Assembly: GCF_042643485.1 (NCBI RefSeq)
Contig: NZ_JBHRSJ010000006.1
Coordinates: 1 to 64,000 of the forward strand
DNA from: Azotobacter bryophylli
GTDB taxonomy: Bacteria; Pseudomonadota; Gammaproteobacteria; Pseudomonadales; Pseudomonadaceae
Reading direction: 5' to 3'
DNA: 64,000 nt
Shown: one piece after another, positions 7,620 through 20,594 of the stretch
Position numbering within the stretch: position 1 is the first letter of the stretch
Layout of the letters: each line of letters opens with the position of its first letter
Made by a program: the position numbers and the translations under genes
Notes under the pieces: model-generated
What the model was told of the DNA's origin: nothing
Database searches by the model: none
The model's input: only the letters and a program-made list of their open reading frames with translations

Positions 7620-8150
7620 CTACTCGCCCTGCCAGCACCGCATCTGCTCGTGCAGCTGCTGGCTGCGCTCCCGGCCGACGGTCTTCAGCTCGAAGGCGGC
7701 GAAGTCGCGCTGCATGGCGTCCAGTTGGTCGGGACGGAGGATCTGCAGGGCCAGGGGGAAGAGCTCCGCGTTCTCCTTGGCGATGTGCCGCTCGGTGAAC
7801 TCGACGTATTGCCGGGTGGCGGCGGCGAAGGCTTCGCCGTCGAAGACCGGCTCGACCGCCTGGCGCAGGGCGCGCAGCAGGAAGCTGCCCTGCTGGTGTT
7901 CGACCGAAAGTTCGCCGATCAGCTCGCAGCCCTGTTCCACGCAGCTCCGTCGCAGGGCCGGGAACAGCAGCCCCTCCTCCTTGCCGTGATGGCACTGGTC
8001 GACGAAGTCCCACAGGAAGTCCAGCAGCGCGCCGATGTCCGCGCCGCTCGCGGTGCCCAGCCGCGCCCGGTTGGCCATGCGCTGGAGGATCTTGAGAATG
8101 CAAGCGATCGCCTGGTGTTCGCTGCGCAGCACATCGATGGCCTGACTCAT
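7620..8150 (-). CDS. Hemerythrin HHE-domain protein
   Basis: A 176-residue four-helix protein with the histidine and carboxylate ligands of hemerythrin-like domains: SEHQAIACIL near residue 10, HHGKEEGLLFPAL near 56, VEHQQGSFLL near 86 and ERHIAKENAELFPLA near 128. Such proteins bind a diiron centre and may sense or buffer oxygen or NO. The start MSQAIDV at 8150 has GGAG just upstream. It stands alone between the fix cluster and glgB. Proximity to the oxygen-sensitive fix system is suggestive only. The much longer frame through this gene is antisense-type filler over glgB. Confidence 0.85.
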   Translation of the reverse strand: MSQAIDVLRSEHQAIACILKILQRMANRARLGTASGADIGALLDFLWDFVDQCHHGKEEGLLFPALRRSCVEQGCELIGELSVEHQQGSFLLRALRQAVEPVFDGEAFAAATRQYVEFTERHIAKENAELFPLALQILRPDQLDAMQRDFAAFELKTVGRERSQQLHEQMRCWQGE

Positions 8151-8248
8151 GGAGGGCTCCCGTGACGACTGGGCGGCCCGCAGGACGGTCCGCCCGACTC
8201 CTCTCAGCCTAGCGCAGGACGCGGAACCGAGACGCCCGTCCGGGCGCG

Positions 8249-10455
8249 TCACTCCGGCCGCAGGATCAGCACCCCGAGCGGCGGCAGGTTGAGCGTCAGG
8301 GTATGCGGCTGGCCGTGGCTGGAGAGGTCGTCGGCGATCACCCCGCCGGCGTTGCCGACGTTGGAGCCGGCGTAGAACTCGGCGTCGCTGTTGAGCACTT
8401 CCAGCCACTGCCCGCCGCTGGGCACGCCGATGCGGTAGCCGTGGCGCACCACCGGGGTGAAGTTGGCGACCACCATGAGCGGGTAGCCGGTGGGGCTCCA
8501 GCGCAGCCAGGCGAACACGCTGTTGTGCCGGTCGTCGCCGACCAGCCACTGGAAGCCGGCCGGCACGCAGTCCTGCACGTGCAGGGCCGGCTCCTGGCGG
8601 TAGAGCCGGTTGAGATCCTTGACCAGGCGCTGCAGGCCCTGGTGGTCGCCGTAGTTGAGCAGGTACCAGTCCAGCTCGTGGTCGTGGCTCCACTCCCGCC
8701 ACTGGCCGAACTCGCCACCCATGAACAGCAGCTTCTTGCCCGGCATGGTCCACATGAACGACAGGTAGGCGCGCAGGTTGGCGAACTTCTGCCAGCGGTC
8801 GCCGGGCATCTTGTCGATCAGCGAGCGCTTGCCGTGCACCACCTCGTCGTGGGAAAGCGGCAGGATGAAGCGTTCGGAGAAGGCGTAGATCAGGCCGAAG
8901 GTCATCAGGTCGTGGTGGTGGCGGCGGTGGATCGGGTCCTGGCCCATGTACTTCAGGGTGTCGTGCATCCAGCCCATGTTCCACTTGTAGTCGAAGCCGA
9001 GGCCGCCCTCGGCGACGGGCTTGCTGACCCCCGGCCAGGCGGTGGACTCCTCGGCGATGACCAGCGCGCCCGGCGCCTCGGTCTTGACCACGTCGTTCAG
9101 GTGGCGGAGGAACTCGATGGACTCCAGGTTCTCGCGCCCGCCGTGGCGGTTGGGAATCCATTCGCCGGCGTTGCGCGAGTAGTCGCGGTAGAGCATCGAG
9201 GCGACCGCGTCGACGCGCAGGCCGTCGACATGGAACTCGCGCAGCCAGTGCAGCGCCGAGGCGATCATGAAGCCGTGCACCTCGGTGCGGCCGAGGTTGT
9301 AGATGAAGGTGTCCCAGTCCTGGTGGAGGCCCTCGAAGGGATGGGCGTACTCGTACAGGGCGGTGCCGTCGAAGCGGGCGAGGCCGTGGGCGTCGGTGGG
9401 AAAGTGCGCCGGCACCCAGTCGAGGATCACCCCGATGCCGGCCTGGTGGCAGGCGTCGACGAAGGCGGCGAAGTCCTCCCGCGAGCCGTAGCGGGCGCTG
9501 GGGGCGAACTGCGAGAGCGGCTGGTAGCCCCAGGAGCCGCCGAACGGGTGTTCCATGATCGGCAGCAGCTCGATGTGGGTGAAGCCGGTCTCGATCACGT
9601 AGGGGATCAGCCGTTCGGCCAGTTGCCGCCAGTTCAGCAGTGCCCCGCCCTCGCCGCCTTCCCGGCGCCAGGAGCCGACGTGCAGCTCGTAGATGGCCAG
9701 CGGCGCGTCCGCGCCCTGGCGGGCGGCGCGCTGCTGCAGCCAGGTGTCGTCCTGCCAGTCGTGCGCCAGGGGGCTGGCGACCCTGGAGGCGGTATTCGGC
9801 GGCGCCTCGGTGGCCAGGGCCACCGGGTCGGCCTTCAGCGGCAGGATGCCGTGCTGGCCGAGCAGCTCGTACTTGTAAGGCTCGCCCGGCGCCAGACGCG
9901 GGATGAAGAGCTCCCAGACCCCGGCCGGATGGCGCAGGCGCATGGGATGGCGGCGGCCGTCCCAGCCGTTGAAGGGGCCGACCACCGAGACCCGTCGGGC
10001 GTTCGGCGCCCACACCGCGAAGCGCACGCCCGCCACGCCCTCCATCGTCAGGCACTGGGCGCCGAAGACCTGGCCCAGGTTGCGGTGGTTGCCCTCGGCG
10101 AACAGGTAGAGATCCATCTCGCCGAGCAGCTGGCCGAAGCTGTAGGGGTCCTCGGTGACCTGCTCGCCTTCCGCCCAGCGGATCCGCAGCAGGTACGGCT
10201 GCTGCCGTTCCAGGCGCTGGACGAACAGGCCCGGCACGCGGCTGGGTTCCATGTCCGCCAGCTTCCCGCCGGCCCGGTCGAGCAGGTCGACGGCCACCGC
10301 GTGGGGCAGATAGACCCGCACGATCGCCCCCTCGCCGTCGGCATGGGGACCGAGGATGGCGAAGGGATCGGCGTGCTCGCCGCGGATCAGCGCATCCACG
10401 TCGTCCTCGCCGGGCAGCAGGGCGTCGCCCGGGTAGGTCTGGGGCATAGAGGCAC

Positions 10456-10459
<4 letters not shown>
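8249..10459 (-). CDS. glgB: 1,4-alpha-glucan branching enzyme
   Basis: A 736-residue GH13 branching enzyme. An N-terminal carbohydrate-binding module is followed by a second (WAPNARRVSVVGPFNGWDGRRHPM). The catalytic barrel has GVILDWVPAHFP, the nucleophile in DGLRVDAVASMLYRDYSR, the acid/base glutamate in LVIAEESTAWPGVSKP and the stabilising aspartate in LSHDEVVHGK. An all-beta C-terminal domain ends ILRPE. It adds alpha-1,6 branches to linear glucan. The ATG overlaps the stop of the upstream treS-kinase gene (ATGA), so translation is coupled. It is the last gene of the glgE-treS-glgB operon. Confidence 0.96.
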
Positions 10460-13773
<3,314 letters not shown>

Positions 13774-13835
13774 GATTCTCTCGTCTGTGGAAACGATGCA
13801 CGGGGTTGTCCGGCGGCGGATCTCGGCGCGTCCGC

Positions 13836-15854
13836 TCACCCGGGCGGCGTCAGCCTCCAGATGCCGAAGGGCAGGTAGTCGGGGTCCAGGCGGGTCCACT
13901 GGACCTTGCCGTGCCAGGTCCAGCGATGGCCGTTCATCAGATCCTCGCCGTGCATGGCGGCGTGGTCGGGCAGGCCAAACTCCCACAGCGGCAGCTCGAA
14001 GTTGCCCTCCTGGGGGTGCCAGGGGTCGAGGTTGATCGCCACCAGGACGAAGTTGGACAGATCCGCCGTGCGCTTGCCGAACAGCAGGATGTTGTCGTTC
14101 CAGACGTTGTAGAGCTCGAGGCCCAGGTGGGTCTGCAGCGCCAGGTTGTAGCGGCGGATGCGGTTGAGCTGGGCGATCTCGGCGACGATGTTGCCCGGTG
14201 CCTGGTAGTCGCGCGGGCGGATCTCGTACTTCTCCGAGTCCAGGTACTCCTCCCGGCCCGGCAGCGCCGCCGACTCGCACAGCTCGAAGCCCGAGTACAT
14301 GCCCCACAGCCCCGAGCCCATGGTCGCCAGGGCGGCGCGGATGAGGAAGCCGGCGCGCCCGGAGTGCTGCAGGAAAAAGGGGTTGATGTCCGGGGTGTTG
14401 ACGAAGAAGTGGGGGCGGATGCAGTGCCGGGCCGGCGCCTGGTTGAGCTCGGCGAAGTAGCTGGCCAGCTCTTCCTTGGTGTTGCGCCAGGTGAAGTAGG
14501 TGTAGCTCTGGGAGAAGCCGAGCTTGCCCAGGCGCAGCATCATCGACGGGCGGGTGAAGGCCTCGGAGAGGAAGATCACCTCCGGGTGCCGGCCGCGCAC
14601 GTCGCCGATCAGCCACTCCCAGAACGGCAGCGGCTTGGTGTGCGGGTTGTCGACGCGGAAGATCTTCACCCCCTCGGCCACCCAGCCCAGCACCACGTCG
14701 CGCAGGGCCACCCACAGGTCGGGGATGGCGTCCGCGGCGTAGAAGTCGACGTTGACGATGTCCTGGTACTTCTTCGGCGGGTTCTCCGCGTAGCGGATGC
14801 TGCCGTCCGGGCGCCAGGAGAACCAGCCCGGATGCTGCTGCAGCCAGGGATGGTCCTGGGAGCACTGCACGGCGAAGTCCAGGGCGATCTCCAGCTCGTA
14901 CTCGCCGGCGGCGGCGACCAGTGCGCGGAAATCCTCGCGGCTGCCGAGCTGCGGGTGGATGGCCTCGTGGCCGCCCTCCTCGCTGCCGATGGCGTAGGGG
15001 CTGCCGGGATCGTCCGGCCCGGGCTCCAGACTATTGTTGCGGCCCTTGCGGAAGCGCTTGCCGATCGGGTGGATCGGCGGGAAATAGAGCACGTCGAAGC
15101 CCATGTCGTGGATCGCCGGCAGGCGTGCGATGACGTCGCGGAAGGTGCCGTGGCGGTGCGGCTCGTCGGTCTGCGAACGCGGGAAGAGCTCGTACCAGCT
15201 GGCGAACTGGGCCAGCTCGCGCTCCACCTCCAGCGGATAGGCGAGGCTGTGGCAGCGGTGCGGGCGCGGGTCGGCGGCGGCCATCGCGGCCGACGCCTCG
15301 CCGCTCAGCAGCAGGCTCACCGCCTCGGTGTGCGAAACGCTGTCCAGCCGGTCGAGCAGGTCGTCCAGCAGGGCGCGGACCTCGCCCTGGCTGCGCTCGC
15401 TGGCCTGCTGCAGCAGCAGACGCCCCTCCTGCAGCTCGAGGGTGAGGATCATGCCGGAGGCGTGCTTCTTCTGCAGGTCGTGCCGGTAGCTGGCATAGAC
15501 GTCCCACCAGGCCTCGACCACGAACAGGTGGCGGGCCACCCGCAGCGGGGTGAACTCTGCCTGCCAGCGGTCGTTGCCGACGAACTTCATGCGCAGGCGG
15601 TGCCAGCCGGCCTCGCCGTCCGCCCGCCAGTACAACGCGGCGGCCAGCTGGTCGTGGCCGTCGGTGAAGATGGTGCTGGTGACCGTCACCGGCTGGCCGG
15701 CGATCGCCTTGACCGCGAAGCGGCCGTTGTCGATCACCGGCTCGGTGTCCTCGATGGCGATGCGCGGCAGCTCCAGCGCTTCGTCCAGGCTCGGCCGATG
15801 GTTCTCGCAATGCACGCCGGGCTGGCGCAAGTCCTGGGACCAGGTGTCGGGCAT
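13836..15854 (-). CDS. glgE: Alpha-1,4-glucan:maltose-1-phosphate maltosyltransferase
   Basis: A 672-residue GH13_3 enzyme that extends alpha-1,4-glucan from maltose 1-phosphate. Family features seen: MGFDVLYFPPIHPIGKRFRKGRNN, EIALDFAVQCSQDHPW, the nucleophile region VKIFRVDNPHTKPLPFWEW, the acid region VIFLSEAFTRPSMM and NTPDINPFFLQ. I chose MPDTWSQD (15854) because GAGGAATG lies about 9 bases upstream; an ATG at 15890 is also in frame. It is the first gene of the operon. The 288 bases upstream, up to the divergent small gene at 16143, hold a GC-rich hairpin near 16033-16052 but no promoter I can call. Confidence 0.95.
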   Translation of the reverse strand: MPDTWSQDLRQPGVHCENHRPSLDEALELPRIAIEDTEPVIDNGRFAVKAIAGQPVTVTSTIFTDGHDQLAAALYWRADGEAGWHRLRMKFVGNDRWQAEFTPLRVARHLFVVEAWWDVYASYRHDLQKKHASGMILTLELQEGRLLLQQASERSQGEVRALLDDLLDRLDSVSHTEAVSLLLSGEASAAMAAADPRPHRCHSLAYPLEVERELAQFASWYELFPRSQTDEPHRHGTFRDVIARLPAIHDMGFDVLYFPPIHPIGKRFRKGRNNSLEPGPDDPGSPYAIGSEEGGHEAIHPQLGSREDFRALVAAAGEYELEIALDFAVQCSQDHPWLQQHPGWFSWRPDGSIRYAENPPKKYQDIVNVDFYAADAIPDLWVALRDVVLGWVAEGVKIFRVDNPHTKPLPFWEWLIGDVRGRHPEVIFLSEAFTRPSMMLRLGKLGFSQSYTYFTWRNTKEELASYFAELNQAPARHCIRPHFFVNTPDINPFFLQHSGRAGFLIRAALATMGSGLWGMYSGFELCESAALPGREEYLDSEKYEIRPRDYQAPGNIVAEIAQLNRIRRYNLALQTHLGLELYNVWNDNILLFGKRTADLSNFVLVAINLDPWHPQEGNFELPLWEFGLPDHAAMHGEDLMNGHRWTWHGKVQWTRLDPDYLPFGIWRLTPPG

Positions 15855-16142
15855 CGGCTCATTCCTCAAGGCTTCGCAGAACGGGCTCACCGTCTCGCCG
15901 ACGCGGACTGGCCGCCCGGCGAGGGCACGAGGACGATCGGTACTTGGCGCCGCGCGCCTTTCCCGGCCATGCTGATTCCGAGACAGGAGGGCCGGAAAAG
16001 TTCAGTGGCGAAGCACGCATCCGCTCGTCCCGCGGCCCGTCGCCGCGGGAACCCCGCCGGCGTACCGGCCTCCTATAAACGATAATCCGTGCATCGCGGT
16101 CTTGCTTGGCCGACCGCCGTAACGAACCGCCAGGAGTGCGAG

Positions 16143-16304
16143 ATGAACCAGCGATCCGACATTCCCCAGCCCGACCCGGTGGTCTGGAACCATCCGGGGG
16201 ACTTCCCGCAGCAGCCGGAATACGAGCCGCCCGAAGAGATCAAGTACACCCCGCCGAACGACGGCAAGCTGACCCACACCACCGAGGAAGAAACGGACAA
16301 GTAG
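16143..16304 (+). CDS. Small conserved-looking hydrophilic protein
   Basis: A 53-residue protein, MNQRSDIPQPDPVVWNH... ending TTEEETDK, rich in proline and acidic residues, with no membrane segment or known domain. AGGAG lies 6 bases before the ATG, which supports translation from here rather than from the in-frame ATG at 16089. It is divergent from glgE and its stop is 6 bases from the ku stop on the other strand. The composition suggests a disordered protein. Function unknown. Confidence 0.6.
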   Translation: MNQRSDIPQPDPVVWNHPGDFPQQPEYEPPEEIKYTPPNDGKLTHTTEEETDK

Positions 16305-16310
16305 GCGGGC

Positions 16311-17195
16311 TCAGCCAGCCTTCTTGGTCGTGCGCCGCCCCGCCGCCCCCTTCGCGCCGCCCCGGCCGGAAGCGGCGCCGTGCGGAGCTGCGGCCTTCTC
16401 GCCGGCCTTGGGCCGCAGGCTGCGCCTGAGCAGTTCGGTCAGGTCGATCACCTCGGCGCCGGGCGCCTCGACCTCCTCCTCCGCGCCGACCTCCTCGATC
16501 TTGCCGGCCTCGGCCTTCTGCTCCACCAGGCGCATGATCTGGGCCTGGAAGCTGTCGTGATAGCGCTGCGGGTCCCAGTCCTCGCTCATGCCCTCGACCA
16601 GGCGCACGGCCATGTCCCGCTCGCGCTCGCTGAGCTCGGGTTCGAGGACTTCCGGCTTCAGCTCCAGGGAGTCGACCCCGCTGACGTCGTCGGCCCAGCG
16701 CAGGGTGTCCAGCACCAGCGCGCCGTCCAGCGGCATGATCACCGCCAGGTGCTGCTTGCTGCGCAGGACCACGTTGGCCACGGCGACCTTGCCGGTGGCG
16801 GTCAGGGCTTCGCGCAGCAGCCCGTAGACCTTCTCGCCGCGCTTGTCCGGCAGCAGGTAGTACGGCGTGTCCAGGTAGAGGAAGGGGATCTTCTCCGCAT
16901 CGACGAAGGAGAGGATGTCCACCGTCTGGGTCGCCTTGGGATGCGCGGCGCGGATCTCCTCGTCGCTGAGCACCACGTAGCGGCCCTTCTCGTACTGCAC
17001 GCCCTTGACGATGTCCCTGGCCTCCAGCTCCTCGCCGGTCACCTTGTTGACCCGCTTGTAGCCGACCGGGTCCATGCTGCGTCGGTCCAGCCAGTCGAAG
17101 TCGATTGCGCTGCTGCTGCGGGTCGCGGGCACTACCGCCACGGGGATGTGCACCAGACCGAAACTGACCGCGCCCTTCCAGATCGTGCGTGGCAT
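16311..17195 (-). CDS. ku: Ku protein, non-homologous end joining
   Basis: A 294-residue prokaryotic Ku, starting MPRTIWKGAVSFGLVHIPV as the family does. The core beta-barrel (KRVNKVTGEELEARDIVKGVQYEKGRYVVLSDEE) binds double-strand DNA ends as a homodimer and recruits the ligase LigD. The C-terminus after about residue 250 is an alanine/lysine/arginine-rich tail ending RRTTKKAG, typical of DNA-contacting extensions. No ligD is visible in the window, so its partner must be elsewhere. The start at 17195 discards a non-conserved 36-residue upstream extension. Confidence 0.95.
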   Translation of the reverse strand: MPRTIWKGAVSFGLVHIPVAVVPATRSSSAIDFDWLDRRSMDPVGYKRVNKVTGEELEARDIVKGVQYEKGRYVVLSDEEIRAAHPKATQTVDILSFVDAEKIPFLYLDTPYYLLPDKRGEKVYGLLREALTATGKVAVANVVLRSKQHLAVIMPLDGALVLDTLRWADDVSGVDSLELKPEVLEPELSERERDMAVRLVEGMSEDWDPQRYHDSFQAQIMRLVEQKAEAGKIEEVGAEEEVEAPGAEVIDLTELLRRSLRPKAGEKAAAPHGAASGRGGAKGAAGRRTTKKAG

Positions 17196-17384
17196 GGCCT
17201 GCCTCCTTGGTGGGTGGGAAGCTGTCTGCGGTGGACCGGCGTCCTGGCGAAAAAGTTCGAGCGGAGCCGGGCCCGAGCCTTGGCGCCGGAAATACACTGT
17301 CAAACTCTGTGGGTTGGCAGCCCGCTCCCCTTTGTTATGATCACGCTATCGAAATACGGAAACTGTTCCAGTAAGGAGCGTGTC

Positions 17385-18053
17385 ATGCACGAACAGAACT
17401 ACGCACTCAGATCCGCGCAAGCCGAACAGCTGGAGGTAAGCCGCGTCCTGCGCAACACCTACGGCCTGCTGGCGCTCACCCTCGCCTTCAGCGGCCTGGT
17501 GGCCTTCGCGGCCCAGCAGATGAAGGTGGCCTATCCGAACGTCTTCGTCGTGCTGATCGGCTTCTACGGCCTGTTCTTCCTCACCGTGAAGCTGCGCGAC
17601 TCGGCCTGGGGCCTGGTCTCCACCTTCGCCCTGACCGGTTTCATGGGCTACACCCTGGGCCCGATCCTCGACCGCTACCTGGGCATGGCCAACGGCGGCG
17701 AAGTGGTGTCCGCGGCCTTCGCCATGACCGCCGTGGTGTTCGGCGGCCTGTCCGCCTACGTGCTGACCACCCGCAAGGACATGAGCTTCCTCAGCGGCTT
17801 CGTCACCGTCGGCTTCTTCGTCCTGCTCGCCGCCACACTGGCCGCCCTGTTCTTCCAGATCAGCGGCCTGCAACTGGCGATCAGTGCCGGCTTCGTGCTG
17901 TTCTCCTCGGCCTGCATCCTGATGCAGACCAGCGCGATCATCCACGGCGGCGAACGCAACTACATCATGGCGACGATCAGCCTGTACGTGTCCATCTACA
18001 ACCTGTTCGTCAGCCTGCTGCAGATCTTCGGCGTGGTGAGCTCCGACGACTGA
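17385..18053 (+). CDS. Bax inhibitor-1/YccA family membrane protein
   Basis: A 222-residue integral membrane protein with about seven hydrophobic segments, starting MHEQNYALRSAQAEQLEVSRVLRNTYGLLALTL. The length and the C-terminal pattern MATISLYVSIYNLFVSLLQIFG match the BI-1/YccA family; E. coli YccA modulates the FtsH protease at the inner membrane. AAGGAG lies 7 bases before the ATG. It is monocistronic, followed by a strong terminator at 18076. Confidence 0.9.
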   Translation: MHEQNYALRSAQAEQLEVSRVLRNTYGLLALTLAFSGLVAFAAQQMKVAYPNVFVVLIGFYGLFFLTVKLRDSAWGLVSTFALTGFMGYTLGPILDRYLGMANGGEVVSAAFAMTAVVFGGLSAYVLTTRKDMSFLSGFVTVGFFVLLAATLAALFFQISGLQLAISAGFVLFSSACILMQTSAIIHGGERNYIMATISLYVSIYNLFVSLLQIFGVVSSDD

Positions 18054-18075
18054 CGGACGCTCCCTCCGCCGGTAC

Positions 18076-18105
18076 GAAAGCCCGCTCGCTGCGGGCTTTC
18101 GCTTT
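18076..18105 (+). terminator. Rho-independent terminator after the yccA-like gene
   Basis: GAAAGCCCGC-TCGCT-GCGGGCTTTC is a perfect 10-base stem with a 5-base loop, followed by GCTTTT. It lies 22 bases after the stop codon and before tusD. Confidence 0.9.
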
Positions 18106-18151
18106 TCTGGCGTATCATTTCTACTTTCTCTTCTTCTTGCGGCCACGCGTC

Positions 18152-18544
18152 ATGAAATTCGCCATCGCCCTCTTCTCGCCTCCCCACGCGCCGTCCTCGC
18201 GGCGGGCGCTGCGCTTCGCCGAAGCCGTGCTCGCCGGCGGCCACGAGATCAACCGGCTGTTCTTCTACCAGGACGGCGTGCACAACGCTTCGGGCGGGGT
18301 CGTCACGCCCCAGGACGAGGCGGATCTGCCCGCCCAGTGGCGCGCCTTCGTCGCGAACCACCGGCTGGATGCCGTGGTCTGCATCGCCGCCGCCCTGCGC
18401 CGCGGCGAGCTGAACGAGGAAGAAGCGAAGCGCTACGGCCGCACGGCGGTCAGCGTCGCGCCGCCGTGGGAGCTGTCCGGACTCGGCCAGCTGCACGAGG
18501 CAGCCCAGCAGGCCGACCGTCTGGTCTGCTTCGGAGGTGCCTGA
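18152..18544 (+). CDS. tusD: Sulfurtransferase complex subunit TusD
   Basis: A 130-residue DsrE-family protein starting MKFAIALFSPPHAPSSRRALRFAEAVLAGGHEI. It contains a cysteine (DAVVCIAAALRRG) at the position of the active persulfide cysteine of TusD. In the TusBCD hexamer it takes sulfur from TusA and hands it to TusE for 2-thiouridine formation on tRNA. It is first in a tight tusD-C-B-E row; only one base separates its stop from the tusC start. Confidence 0.92.
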   Translation: MKFAIALFSPPHAPSSRRALRFAEAVLAGGHEINRLFFYQDGVHNASGGVVTPQDEADLPAQWRAFVANHRLDAVVCIAAALRRGELNEEEAKRYGRTAVSVAPPWELSGLGQLHEAAQQADRLVCFGGA

Positions 18545-18545
18545 G

Positions 18546-18905
18546 ATGGCCAAGTCGATGCTCCTCATCAGCCGCCAGAGCCCCTGGGGCGGCCCCGGCG
18601 CCCGCGAGGCGCTGGACATCGCCCTGGCCGGCGGCGCCTACGAACTGCCGATCGGCATCCTGTTCCTCGATGACGGCGTATTCCAGCTGGTGCCCAAGCA
18701 GCAGCCCGCCGCCATCGAGCAGAAGGACCTCGGCGCCAACCTCCAGGCCCTCCCGCTGTTCGGCGTGGAAGACCTCTACGTCTGCCGCCAGAGCCTGCGT
18801 CTGCGCAGCCTCGACGGCCAGCCCCTGAGCCTGCCGGTCACTCTGCTGGAAGGACCGGAGCTGGCGAATCTCCTCGACCGTTACGACCTGGTGATCACGC
18901 TCTGA
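18546..18905 (+). CDS. tusC: Sulfurtransferase complex subunit TusC
   Basis: A 119-residue DsrF-like protein, MAKSMLLISRQSPWGGPGAREALDIALAGGAYELPIGILFLDDGVFQL, matching TusC in length and in the pattern around FLDDGVFQL. It is a structural subunit of the TusBCD complex. It begins two bases after the tusD stop and its final TGA overlaps the tusB ATG (TGATG). Confidence 0.92.
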   Translation: MAKSMLLISRQSPWGGPGAREALDIALAGGAYELPIGILFLDDGVFQLVPKQQPAAIEQKDLGANLQALPLFGVEDLYVCRQSLRLRSLDGQPLSLPVTLLEGPELANLLDRYDLVITL

Positions 18906-19201
18906 TGGCTACCCTGCATCTGCTTTCCCAATCGCCGTTCGCCAGCCGCCTGGACAGCGTCCTGCGCCTGCTCGGCCCCCACGACGGCCTGCTGCTCTGC
19001 GGCGACGCCTGCCATGCCCTGCAACCCGGCAGCGCGCCGCAGCAGGAACTGGAGCGCCTGCCCGACTCGATCAAGCTGTATGCCCTCGCGGAAGACGTGG
19101 CCGCGCGCCAGGTCGGGCTCCCCGAACGGGTGAAGACGGTGGACTACCCCGGCTTCGTCGAGCTGTGCACCCATTACGCCAAGGTCAACGGCTGGCTATG
19201 A
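18905..19201 (+). CDS. tusB: Sulfurtransferase complex subunit TusB
   Basis: A 98-residue DsrH-like protein, MATLHLLSQSPF...LRLLGPHDGLLLCGDACHALQPG, the smallest TusBCD subunit. Length and position between tusC and tusE support the call. It overlaps tusC by one base and the tusE start by four (ATGA). Confidence 0.9.
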   Translation: MATLHLLSQSPFASRLDSVLRLLGPHDGLLLCGDACHALQPGSAPQQELERLPDSIKLYALAEDVAARQVGLPERVKTVDYPGFVELCTHYAKVNGWL

Positions 19202-19533
19202 GCGACCTGAACGTCGCCGGCCGCCGCCTGCCCCTGGACAAGGACGGCTACCTGATCGAGCTGCAGGACTGGTCCGAGACCGTCGCCGAAGCCCTGGCCG
19301 CACGCGAGGAGCTGGAGCTGAGCGCCGAGCACTGGGAAATCCTCCGTCTGCTGCGCACCTTCTACGCAGAGTTCCAGCTGTCGCCGGCGACCCGTCCGCT
19401 GATCAAGTACGTCGCCCAGCAGCTCGGCCCGGAGAAAGGCAACAGCCTGCACCTGAACCGCCTGTTCAAGGGCACCCCCGCCAAACTGGCCGCCAAGTTG
19501 GCCGGCCTGCCGAAACCGACGAATTGCCTATGA
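19198..19533 (+). CDS. tusE: Sulfur carrier protein TusE (DsrC family)
   Basis: A 111-residue DsrC-family protein. The family signatures are DKDGYLIELQDWSETVAEALAAREEL near the N-terminus, HWEILRLLRTFYAEFQLSPATRPLIKY in the middle, and the C-terminal arm ending PKPTNCL. That tail carries the conserved penultimate cysteine, which accepts sulfur from TusD and passes it to MnmA. Start and stop overlap the neighbouring genes, so the operon is translationally coupled. Confidence 0.93.
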   Translation: MSDLNVAGRRLPLDKDGYLIELQDWSETVAEALAAREELELSAEHWEILRLLRTFYAEFQLSPATRPLIKYVAQQLGPEKGNSLHLNRLFKGTPAKLAAKLAGLPKPTNCL

Positions 19534-20510
19534 CCACCGTTACGGAACACCCTTTCGCCCAGTTCGTCCGCATCCTCGGCAAGGGCAAGCGCGGCGCGCG
19601 CGGCCTGACCCGGGAGGAAGCCCGCGAGGCCATGGGCATGCTGCTCGACGGCAAGACCGAGGACACCCAGCTCGGCGCCTTTCTCATGCTGCTGCGGCAC
19701 AAGGAGGAAAGCCCCGAGGAGCTGGCCGGCTTCACCGAAGCCGTGCGCGCCCGGCTGCATCCTCCGGCCGGCCTGAACCTCGACCTGGACTGGCCGAGCT
19801 ACGCCGGCAAGAAGCGCCACCTGCCCTGGTACCTGCTGGCGGTCAAATGCCTGGCCCAGCACGGCGTGCGCATCCTCCTGCACGGCGGCGGTGCGCACAC
19901 CGCCGGACGGCTCTACACCGAGCAGCTGCTCGACCGGCTAGGCGTTCCCCTGTGTAAGGACTGGGCGCAGGTGGAGCAGGCCCTCGCGGCCGGCAACCTG
20001 GCCTTCATTCCGCTCGGCGCCTGGATGCCGCGGCTGCAGCGGATGATCGACCTGCGCAACACCCTCGGCCTGCGCTCGCCGATCCACTCCCTGGCGCGTC
20101 TGCTCAACCCGCTCGGCGCGCGCTGCAGCCTGCAGAGCATCTTCCATCCCGGCTACCAGGCGGTGCACCGCGAGGCCAGCCGGCTGCTCGGCGACAACGC
20201 CATCGTGATCAAGGGCGACGGCGGCGAGATCGAGATCAACCCGGACGCCACCAGCCATCTCTACGGCACGGCCGACGGCGCGAGCTGGGACGAGGAATGG
20301 CCGGCCCTGGCGCCGCAGCGCCACGTCAAGCCGGAGTCCCTCGACCCGGATTGGCTGCAGGCCTTCTGGCGCGGCGAAGTCGACGACGACTACGGCCGGC
20401 TGGCCGTGCTGGCGACCATGGCCCTGGCCCTGCGCGCCCTCGGCACGCCCCGCGAGGAGGCCATGGTCCGCGCGCAACGCTACTGGGACGAGCGCGACCG
20501 ATCGAAATGA
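19530..20510 (+). CDS. Glycosyltransferase-fold protein YbiB (TrpD2 family)
   Basis: A 326-residue protein related to anthranilate phosphoribosyltransferase (TrpD-like). The N-terminal helical domain has ILGKGKRGARGLTREEAREAMGMLLDGKTEDTQLGAFLMLLRHK. The larger domain has HGGGAHTAGR in place of the usual phosphate loop. YbiB/TrpD2 proteins bind nucleic acids rather than make tryptophan. The ATG at 19530 overlaps the tusE stop (ATGA); an in-frame TTG six bases earlier is less likely. It is the fifth gene of the tus operon. Confidence 0.85.
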   Translation: MTTVTEHPFAQFVRILGKGKRGARGLTREEAREAMGMLLDGKTEDTQLGAFLMLLRHKEESPEELAGFTEAVRARLHPPAGLNLDLDWPSYAGKKRHLPWYLLAVKCLAQHGVRILLHGGGAHTAGRLYTEQLLDRLGVPLCKDWAQVEQALAAGNLAFIPLGAWMPRLQRMIDLRNTLGLRSPIHSLARLLNPLGARCSLQSIFHPGYQAVHREASRLLGDNAIVIKGDGGEIEINPDATSHLYGTADGASWDEEWPALAPQRHVKPESLDPDWLQAFWRGEVDDDYGRLAVLATMALALRALGTPREEAMVRAQRYWDERDRSK

Positions 20511-20594
20511 TCGATGGTTACGACCCGAGCTTTGCGCCTTTTCGCTGAGCGAGGCCCGCTACACTGACCTCTCCGCATCGCTACGGGAGGCATC

